Origin: DASPKT01 sp035626475
GTDB taxonomy: Bacteria > Pseudomonadota > Alphaproteobacteria > Azospirillales > Azospirillaceae
Length of the DNA stretch: 64,000 nt
Direction of reading: 5' to 3'
Assembly (NCBI GenBank): GCA_035626475.1
Contig: DASPNP010000063.1
Location: 62,001 to 126,000 of the forward strand
The position numbers and the translations under genes were made by a program. Shown one piece after another: positions 57,721-64,000 of the stretch. Position 1 is the first letter of the stretch, and each line of letters starts with the position of its first letter. The notes under the pieces are model-generated. The model ran no database searches. It had not been told where the DNA came from and saw only the letters and a program-made list of their open reading frames with translations.

Positions 57721-59445
57721 CTAGAACCCTCCCCGCGTATTCGGGAACAGCAGGTCCACGAACCGCTCCGCCGTCGGCTGCGGCTCGTGGTTCGCCAGGC
57801 CCGGGCGTTCGTTGGCCTCGATGATGACGTAGTCGGGGGCGTCCACCGCCGGGACCAGGAAGTCGAAGCCGACCACGGGCATCCCGAGCGCGTGGGCCGC
57901 CTGGACCGCCACCTCGGCCAGGGTCGGATGCAGCTGCGGCGTGACATCGTGGATGGTGCCGCCGGTGTGCAGATTGGCGGTCTTGCGGACGCGCAGCACC
58001 TCGCCCTCCGGGAGCACGTCGTCGAGAGTCCGGCCGGCCGTGCCGACGCAACGCTCGGTCTCCGCGTCGAGCGGGATGCGGCTCTCGCCGCCGGTGGCGG
58101 CGGCGCGGCGGCGGCTCTGGGTCTCGATCAGCGAGCGCACCGTGTGGACACCGTCGCCCACCACCTCGGCCGGGATGCGCACGGCCGCCGCCACGACCTC
58201 GCCGCCGATAACGATGATGCGCAAATCCTGCCCCTCGCAGAACTGCTCCAGCAGCACCGTCTCGCATTGCTGCCGGGCGGTGGCGCGCGCGCGCTCCAGC
58301 GTGGCGGGGTCGCGCACGTCGACGGTGATGCCGCGGCCCTGCTCGCCGCGGGCGGGCTTGACCACGATGCGGCCGTGGCGCGCCAGGAAGTCCAGGTCGC
58401 CCGGGCCGAAGTCCGCCACCGCCTGGTCCGGCACGTGGAGGCCATGGCGGGCGAGGATGCGGCGGGTCACCGCCTTGTCGTCGCAGCGCGACATGGCGAC
58501 GGCGCTGGTCAGCTCCGAGAGGCTCTCGCGGCAATGCACGGTGCGGCCGCCGAGCGTGAGCGCGAAGAAGCCGCCCTCGGCGTCCGTCACCTCCACCCCG
58601 ATGCCGCGCCGCCGCGCCTCGCGCACGATGATCTTGGCATAGGGGTTGAGGCGCGCCTCGTCCTCCGAGGGCGGGCCGATGAACAGGCTCTCATTGATCG
58701 GACTCTTGGTCTTCAGCGCGAAGACCGGCACCCGCTCGAAGCCCAGCTTCTCGTAGAGCGCGATGGCGTTGTAGTTGTCGTGCAGGACCGACAGGTCGAG
58801 ATAGGCCCGCCCCTCCGCCCGGAAATGCGCCGCCACCGCCCGCACCAGCGCCTCGCCGATGCCGGGGAAGGGCGCCTGCGGGCACACCGCCAGCCCCCAA
58901 AGCGAGCTGCCGCCCTCGGGATCGCCGAAGGCCTTGATATGGTCGATGCCGGTGACGACGCCGATCACCTGCCCCGTCGTCTGCGACACCGCCACCAGAT
59001 GGCGCCGCACCGGGTCGGCCTCCGTCGCCCGCAGGAACTCGGCCGGCGGCGGCACCATGCGGCGGCGGGCATAGATGCAGTGGGCGGCCTCGGCCTCCTC
59101 CTGCCCGTGCAGCGGCCGGATGGTGAAGCCGGCCAGCGGCGCCCCCGCCCCGCGCGACACGGTGAGATCGAGGCGGTAGGTGTGGCTGGGGTCCAGGAAC
59201 AGTTCCTGCGGCGCCTGCGCCAGCGCCACCTGCGGATCGCGCAGGTAGAGCGCGATGTCGCGCTGGCCCGGGGTCTCCCGCCGCATCTCCTCGATCAGCG
59301 AGCCGAAGTCGGGGAAGGTGTGGGCGAAGATCAGCCGGCCCCAGCCGCACTCCACCACGGCGGGCCGCACCGGCGCCGCCATGGAGGCGAGGTCCAGGGA
59401 CCGCGAGGCGCTTGCGTCGGTCATCCCGCGCAGGATCGTACCCAT
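57721..59445 (-). CDS. ngg: N-acetylglutaminylglutamine synthetase (GNAT + ATP-grasp fusion)
   Basis: This 574-residue fusion is the synthetase of the osmolyte pathway to N-acetylglutaminylglutamine amide. The N-terminal half (about 1-265) is a GNAT acetyltransferase with SSLWGLAVCPQAPFPGIGEALVRAVAAHF and YNAIALYEKLGFERVPVFAL. The C-terminal half (about 290-570) is an ATP-grasp ligase with GRIVVKPARGEQGRGI, LLEQFCEGQDLRIIVIGGEVVAAAVR and DYVIIEANERPG. ATG 59445, with GGGAG 8 bp upstream, is preferred to a TTG 15 bp earlier. It follows the AsnO-type gene by 63 bp. The usual third gene, an M42-type peptidase, is not found next to it; the AT-rich islet lies there instead. Confidence 0.93.
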   Translation of the reverse strand: MGTILRGMTDASASRSLDLASMAAPVRPAVVECGWGRLIFAHTFPDFGSLIEEMRRETPGQRDIALYLRDPQVALAQAPQELFLDPSHTYRLDLTVSRGAGAPLAGFTIRPLHGQEEAEAAHCIYARRRMVPPPAEFLRATEADPVRRHLVAVSQTTGQVIGVVTGIDHIKAFGDPEGGSSLWGLAVCPQAPFPGIGEALVRAVAAHFRAEGRAYLDLSVLHDNYNAIALYEKLGFERVPVFALKTKSPINESLFIGPPSEDEARLNPYAKIIVREARRRGIGVEVTDAEGGFFALTLGGRTVHCRESLSELTSAVAMSRCDDKAVTRRILARHGLHVPDQAVADFGPGDLDFLARHGRIVVKPARGEQGRGITVDVRDPATLERARATARQQCETVLLEQFCEGQDLRIIVIGGEVVAAAVRIPAEVVGDGVHTVRSLIETQSRRRAAATGGESRIPLDAETERCVGTAGRTLDDVLPEGEVLRVRKTANLHTGGTIHDVTPQLHPTLAEVAVQAAHALGMPVVGFDFLVPAVDAPDYVIIEANERPGLANHEPQPTAERFVDLLFPNTRGGF

Positions 59446-59508
59446 GGCATTCACTCCCAATTTATCGGCCCCGCGCGATTTCGTGCGCGAGTGCGCCCCA
59501 TGCGTTGC

Positions 59509-61287
59509 TCAATGGATGCCCTGCTCCTGGAACCAGAACTCCAGCAGGGCGACCTGCCAGAGCTTGGATCCGCGGAGCGGGGTGATGTGGTCCTCGGGTG
59601 CCCGCAGCAGCTCGTCGACATAGGGCTGCTGGAACAGGCCGCGGCGGCGGAACTCCCCGCCGGTGACGAGGTCGCGCACCTTTTCCAGGAAGGGTCCGCG
59701 CAGGTACTTCAGCGCCGGCACCGGGAAGTAGCCCTTGGGCCGGTCGATGACGGCGGCCGGGATCACCCGGCGCGACGCCTCCTTCAGCACCCATTTGCCG
59801 CCGTCGCGCACCTTCAGCTCGGCCGGGATGCGGGCGGCCAGCTCCACCAGCTCATGGTCGAGGAAGGGCACCCTTGCCTCCAGCCCCCAGGCCATGGTCT
59901 GGCTGTCCACCCGCTTCACCGGGTCGTCCACCAGCATGACCGTCGTGTCCAGCCGCAGCGCCTTGTCCACCGCGCGCTCGGCGCCGGGGCGGGCGAACTG
60001 CTCGGCGACGAAGGACGTCGCGTGGTCCTCGGCCAGCAGGTCGGGATTCAGCGCCCGGCCCATCTCCGCATGGTCGCGGTCGAAGAAGACGCGGGCATAG
60101 GCCTCCACCGGGTCGTTGCTGTCCAGCAGCGGCGGGTACCAGTGGTAGCCGCCGAAGACCTCGTCGGCGCCCTGGCCGGACTGCACGACGCGGACATGGC
60201 GAGCCACCTCCTGCGACAGCAGGTAGAAGCCGATATTGTCGTGGCTGACCATGGGCTCGGACATGGCGCGCACGCAGTTGCCCAGCTCCGGCAGGGCGCG
60301 GCGGCTGTCGACGAACAGCTTGTGGTGGTCGGTGCCGAAATGGCGCGCGACGATGTCGGAATACTGGAACTCGTCGCCCTTCTCGTCGCCCACGCTCTCG
60401 AAGCCGATGGCGAAGGTCTTCAGGCCCGCCTGCCCCTCCTCCGCCAGCAGGCCGGTGATGAGCGAGCTGTCCAGCCCGCCCGACAGCAGCACGCCCACCG
60501 GCACGTCGGCGACCAGGCGGCGGCGGACGGCGACCCGCAGGCTCTCCAGCACCTCCTCCTGCCACTCCTCGGCGGTCCTGGCGCGGTCGCTGCCGCGCGG
60601 GCCGTAGGCGACGTCCCAGTAGCGGTGCTCGTGCCTCGTGCCGTCGGCCTCGAGGCGCAGCACGGTGGCGGGCGGCAGCTTCTTCACGCCGTTCAGGATG
60701 GTGCGCGGCGGCGGCACCACGGCGTGGAAGCTCATGTAATGGTACAGCGCCACCGGGTCGACCGAGGTGTCCACCCCGCCCGCCGCCAGCAGCGACGGCA
60801 GGGTGGAGGCGAAGCGGATGCCCTCGGCCGTCTCCGTGTAGTAGAGCGGCTTGATGCCCAGCCGGTCGCGGCCCAGCACGACGCGGCCGCTGTCGCGCTC
60901 GTGGATGGCGAAAGCGAACATGCCCAGGAAGCGCTTCACGCAGTCCTCGCCCCAGGCATGGTAGGCCTTCAGCAGGACCTCCGTGTCGCCGGCGGAGAAG
61001 AACCGGTAGCCGCGCGCCTCCAGCTCGGCCCGCAGCTCCTTGTGATTGTAGAGGCAGCCGTTGAAGACCAGGGTCAGCCCCAGCTCGGGGTCGGTCATGG
61101 GCTGCTGCGAGGTCGGCGACAGATCGATGATGCTGAGTCGGCGGTGGCCGAGCGCCACCTGCCCCTGGGCGAAGACGCCGTGGGCGTCGGGACCCCGGTC
61201 GGCCATGCGGTCGCACATGGCCTGGAGGGAAGCGAGATCGGGAGGACGGCTCCCGCGGAACCGGATCTCTCCGGCGATGCCACACAT
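59509..61287 (-). CDS. asnO: N-acetylglutaminylglutamine amidotransferase (AsnB-like)
   Basis: This 592-residue glutamine-dependent amidotransferase forms the C-terminal amide of the osmolyte dipeptide. The N-terminal nucleophile is Cys2 of MCGIAGEIRF, which fixes the start at ATG 61287. The glutaminase domain has RGPDAHGVF, LGHRRLSIIDLS and LVFNGCLYNHKELR. The synthetase domain carries the PP-loop SGGLDSS at 269-275, and GQGADEVFGGYHWY. Similarity in layout to asparagine synthetase B is clear, but the neighbouring GNAT/ATP-grasp gene makes the NAGGN role far more likely. The genes form a two-gene operon, expected to be induced by osmotic stress, though no promoter was recognised. Confidence 0.92.
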   Translation of the reverse strand: MCGIAGEIRFRGSRPPDLASLQAMCDRMADRGPDAHGVFAQGQVALGHRRLSIIDLSPTSQQPMTDPELGLTLVFNGCLYNHKELRAELEARGYRFFSAGDTEVLLKAYHAWGEDCVKRFLGMFAFAIHERDSGRVVLGRDRLGIKPLYYTETAEGIRFASTLPSLLAAGGVDTSVDPVALYHYMSFHAVVPPPRTILNGVKKLPPATVLRLEADGTRHEHRYWDVAYGPRGSDRARTAEEWQEEVLESLRVAVRRRLVADVPVGVLLSGGLDSSLITGLLAEEGQAGLKTFAIGFESVGDEKGDEFQYSDIVARHFGTDHHKLFVDSRRALPELGNCVRAMSEPMVSHDNIGFYLLSQEVARHVRVVQSGQGADEVFGGYHWYPPLLDSNDPVEAYARVFFDRDHAEMGRALNPDLLAEDHATSFVAEQFARPGAERAVDKALRLDTTVMLVDDPVKRVDSQTMAWGLEARVPFLDHELVELAARIPAELKVRDGGKWVLKEASRRVIPAAVIDRPKGYFPVPALKYLRGPFLEKVRDLVTGGEFRRRGLFQQPYVDELLRAPEDHITPLRGSKLWQVALLEFWFQEQGIH

Positions 61288-61409
61288 GCTCGGTCGGGCT
61301 CCTCCGCGACGGGACGGGTGGGGTTCAGTGGTCCGCGGCGCCGGGAGGTGGCACCGCATTTATGCGGAACATCCGTCCGGCGCGGTCGGCACGCGCACGC
61401 CGTGACCCT

Positions 61410-62717
61410 CTACGGATGCGCGCGCCTTTCGCCGAAATCTCGGGGTGGGCCGCCGCCGCCGTTCGCCGCGTCCGCGCGCGGGTCGAGCGGCGTCGCCACG
61501 GGGGTGGTGACGGCCACGGCGGCGTAGGGCGCCTGCTGGGCCGACGGCACCGCCGGGCTGACGCCCATGCGCCAGAGCCCGTAGAGCGCGGCCGCCAGCC
61601 CCACCCCGGCGCAGAACAGGAACAGCCCGCCCGGCCCCGCCATCTGCATGATGGTGGAGGCGGCCGACGGGCCCAGCGCGGCACCGGTGGAATAGCCCAG
61701 CACCAGGCCGCCGCTGGCCGGCACCACCTCGGCCGGCGACAGATGGTCGTTGGTGTGGGCGACGCAGGCGGGATAGACCGTGAAGGCGAAGCCGCCGAAC
61801 AGGGCGGCGCCCGCCAGCAGCAGGGGAAAGCCCGGCGCCAGGCTCTCCGCCTCCGCCAGCAGGAAGCCGGTGCCGGCCAAGGCGGCGAACAACGCGACGA
61901 TGACCCGGCGCCGGTCGAACACGTCCGACAGCCGCCCCAGCGGCCATTGCAGCAGCACGCCGCCCAGGATGATCGCCGCCATGAACAGCGCGGTGTCGCC
62001 GACGCCGTAGCCCAGCTGCCGCAGATGCACGGGCGCCATGTTGACCAGCGCGCCGCCGATGGCGCCGGCGAAGACCGTGCCCGTCAGCCCCAGCGGCGAG
62101 GCATCGTAGAGGCGGCGGAAGCCGAAGGAGACGATGTCGGGCAGCATCGGCTGCTGCTGCCGGGTCAGCGCCACCGGCAGCACCGCCAGCGACAGCAGGA
62201 AGGCCAGCGCGATGAACACCGTCTGGGCATCGCCGGCCTCCAGCGGCAGCAGCGTCTGGCCGGCGGCCTGGCCGGCATAGAGGCTGATCATGTATGCCGC
62301 GAGAATGCGGCCTCGGGTGCCGGGCGCCGCCGTCTGGTTCAGCCAGCTCTCCAGGCAGACGAAGGCGCCGGCCATGCAGAAGCCCTGCAGCAGCCGCAGC
62401 AGCCCCCAGGCGGTCGCGTCCGGCAGCAGGGGCAGCAGCAGCGTCGCGGCGCAGACGGAGGAGACCAGCGCGCTGAAGGCCCTGATGTGCCCGACCCGGT
62501 GGATCAGCCGGTAGGCCTGCATCGAGCCGACGGTCAGGCCGGCGGAATAGGCGCCCATGACCAGGCCGATGGCGGGCGTGGAGACGCCGCTGTCGGCCAG
62601 CCGCACGCCCAGGACCGTGGCCAGCGTCCCCATCCCGGCCATCAGCATGAAGACGGCGGCCAGCAGCGACAGGACGGGCCGGAGCATCCGCCAGCCGCTC
62701 ATCTGCCGGCCGGCCAT
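61410..62717 (-). CDS. MFS transporter (YcaD-like)
   Basis: This is a 435-residue inner-membrane protein with twelve predicted helices. The first helix starts at about residue 7 (GWRMLRPVLSLLAAVFMLMAGMGTLATVL). The loop between helices 2 and 3 and the motif LESWLNQTAAPGTRGRILAAYMISLYAGQAAGQTLLPL fit the YcaD-like subgroup of the major facilitator superfamily. Its C-terminal 30 residues are hydrophilic. The start at ATG 62717 has AGAGGGG 10 bp before it, which is better than ATG 62786; ATG 62702 is also possible. The substrate is unknown. It lies after asnO on the same strand, with a 122-bp gap, and is divergent from the histidine kinase gene. Confidence 0.86.
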   Translation of the reverse strand: MAGRQMSGWRMLRPVLSLLAAVFMLMAGMGTLATVLGVRLADSGVSTPAIGLVMGAYSAGLTVGSMQAYRLIHRVGHIRAFSALVSSVCAATLLLPLLPDATAWGLLRLLQGFCMAGAFVCLESWLNQTAAPGTRGRILAAYMISLYAGQAAGQTLLPLEAGDAQTVFIALAFLLSLAVLPVALTRQQQPMLPDIVSFGFRRLYDASPLGLTGTVFAGAIGGALVNMAPVHLRQLGYGVGDTALFMAAIILGGVLLQWPLGRLSDVFDRRRVIVALFAALAGTGFLLAEAESLAPGFPLLLAGAALFGGFAFTVYPACVAHTNDHLSPAEVVPASGGLVLGYSTGAALGPSAASTIMQMAGPGGLFLFCAGVGLAAALYGLWRMGVSPAVPSAQQAPYAAVAVTTPVATPLDPRADAANGGGGPPRDFGERRAHP

Positions 62718-62889
62718 CGTCCGGTCGCCCCTCTGGCTGTCCGCCACGGCCTGCGCGGCCTGGGTGAAGGCATGTCGGCTCCGCATGCGGATGGGAGGGT
62801 GGCTCGAAAGGACAACAGCGGTAACAAGGCGAAGGCACCGGAACCCGAAAGGGGGGACGGACCGTTTTCGATCGACGGCAAGAGCTGAG

Positions 62890-63903
62890 ATGCCACGGAA
62901 CCCCATGCCGCTGCGCCTGGTGACCGCCAACGACACCCCGTTCCGCCGCCTGCCCATCTGGGGCCGGTACGCGCTGGCGACGCTGCTGGTGCTGGCGACC
63001 CTGGGGGTCCGGCTCTGGGCCGACGCCATCCTGACCGGCTATCCGCTGCTGCTGTTCTTCATCCCAGTCATCGCCGCCTCGGCGCTGCTGGACCGGGGCA
63101 CCGGCATCTACAGCACGCTGCTGTCGGCGCTGCTGGTGGACTGGTTCTTCCTGGAGCCGCGCTTCAGCCTGGCGGTGGCCCAGCCGCAGAGCCTGGTGGC
63201 GCTGACCCTGTTCGTGGCGGTGGGCGTCACCATCGCGGTGACCATGGAGGCGCTGCGCGTGGCGGTGGAGCGGCTGACCGCGGTGTCGGAGCGGCGCGAC
63301 CTGCTGCTGCGCGAGATGAGCCACCGCACCAAGAACAATCTGCAGGCCGTCGCAGCACTCCTGACCCTGGAGCGGAGCCGCAACGCCGGCTGCGGGCCCC
63401 TGATCGACTCGCTGGGCAGCCGCATCACCACCATGGCGCGCGTGCACGACCGGCTGCGCGTGTCCGAGGAGGGCCGGGCGGAGGTCGATGCCGGCGCCTT
63501 CCTGCAGGATCTGACGGACGATCTGCGCAGCGGCCTGGTGGACGGCCGGCCCATTACGCTGCGGCTGGAGCTTCCCGACGGCTCCTGGCCGCTGGCGATG
63601 GACCAGGCGGTGCCGCTCGGCCTGATCGTCAACGAGCTGATCACCAACGCCGTGAAATACGCCTTCCCGGACGGCCGGCGCGGCGAGCTGCTGGTGTCGC
63701 TGCGCCGGCAGGGCGGCGCGGTCGTGCTGGAGGTGGCCGACGACGGCATCGGCATGGCGGACGGGACGCCGCAGCCGGGCTCCTCCGGCCTCGGCGCGCT
63801 GCTGGTCGACCTGCTGTCGCAGCAGCTCCGGGCCACCGTCACCCGCTCCGGCCCGCCCGGCACCCGCGTGACCGTCCGCGTGCCCCGGGAGGGCGGGCGC
63901 TAG
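62890..63903 (+). CDS. DUF4118-HisKA_2 sensor histidine kinase
   Basis: This 337-residue membrane kinase has a DUF4118 sensor region of three to four transmembrane helices (about 27-44, 50-67, 74-90, 101-119), as in KdpD-type sensors. A HisKA_2 phosphoacceptor with His145 in LLREMSHRTKNNLQAVAALLTLE follows. The HATPase domain has VPLGLIVNELITNAVKYAFPDGR, VADDGIGMADG and SSGLGALLVDLLSQQL. HisKA_2/HWE-like kinases are abundant in alphaproteobacteria and often take part in general stress or light signalling. No response regulator lies within the window. ATG 62890 or ATG 62905 could be the start. Confidence 0.9.
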   Translation: MPRNPMPLRLVTANDTPFRRLPIWGRYALATLLVLATLGVRLWADAILTGYPLLLFFIPVIAASALLDRGTGIYSTLLSALLVDWFFLEPRFSLAVAQPQSLVALTLFVAVGVTIAVTMEALRVAVERLTAVSERRDLLLREMSHRTKNNLQAVAALLTLERSRNAGCGPLIDSLGSRITTMARVHDRLRVSEEGRAEVDAGAFLQDLTDDLRSGLVDGRPITLRLELPDGSWPLAMDQAVPLGLIVNELITNAVKYAFPDGRRGELLVSLRRQGGAVVLEVADDGIGMADGTPQPGSSGLGALLVDLLSQQLRATVTRSGPPGTRVTVRVPREGGR

Positions 63904-64000
63904 TCACCGACCCAGCCGCCCGTCGCCGCGCATCCGGGCCTCAACGCGCCGATGCCGCCGTTGATGCGGAGATACGGCGCATGATGAAAGAAAAAAGGGC

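Noticed and set aside
57787..61527. Very long open frame opposite the two NAGGN genes
   Set aside because: It runs antisense through two convincing genes and their spacer, and lacks motifs and a ribosome-binding site.

Overview
The window looks like chromosomal DNA from a G+C-rich alphaproteobacterium, most like the Rhodospirillales (Azospirillum-type) group. This is inferred from gene order and family content, not from a marker gene. Several neighbourhoods are typical of alphaproteobacteria: waaA-lpxK-acyltransferase; xseA divergent from purD; tadA/rluB/rsmD; HIG1-cobalamin adenosyltransferase-etfB-etfA-hbd; tlpA divergent from argH-lipoprotein-lysA-TIGR02302; and zinc-ribbon protein / ftsX-ydcF-plsC.

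Layout. 1-4.0 kb: lipid A synthesis, a cupin and a GAF histidine kinase. 4.0-6.4 kb: a TonB-dependent receptor with its own terminator and an upstream inverted repeat. 6.6-16.8 kb: housekeeping genes xseA, purD, a TPR protein, tadA, rluB, rsmD, an rpoH-type sigma factor and a HerA-like ATPase. 17-23 kb: DUF898 and M48 proteins, HIG1, cobalamin adenosyltransferase, ETF and hydroxybutyryl-CoA dehydrogenase. 23-26 kb: a solute-binding protein, then nsrR and hmp with a recognisable NsrR operator. 26-36 kb: arginine and lysine biosynthesis and the ftsX-ydcF-plsC group, without ftsE. 36-43 kb: an intein-split class II ribonucleotide reductase and a single-polypeptide restriction-modification protein. 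43-45 kb: a truncated globin plus alternative oxidase operon with two NsrR-like boxes. 45-56 kb: ChaC, DUF2125, aconitase, DUF1080, threonine dehydratase, fused indolepyruvate oxidoreductase and rppH. 56-57.5 kb: tRNA-Ser(CGA), then an AT-rich islet with one unrecognised membrane-protein gene. 57.7-64 kb: the two NAGGN osmolyte genes, an MFS transporter and a DUF4118/HisKA_2 kinase.

How genes work together. The sequence predicts a nitric-oxide response: NsrR (Fe-S sensor), Hmp (NO dioxygenase), a group III truncated globin and an alternative oxidase, linked by matching AAGATG-type palindromes at two loci about 20 kb apart. The PduO-type adenosyltransferase would supply the adenosylcobalamin that the class II reductase needs. 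The AsnO-type amidotransferase and the GNAT/ATP-grasp synthetase together would make the osmolyte N-acetylglutaminylglutamine amide.

Between genes there are four families of palindromic repeats. Every convergent gene junction longer than 100 bp (seven of seven) is occupied by one of them. One copy carries a 90-bp MITE-like insertion with a 5-bp target duplication, and its empty site is preserved in the other copy within this window. No rRNA operon, CRISPR array, prophage or full insertion sequence was seen.
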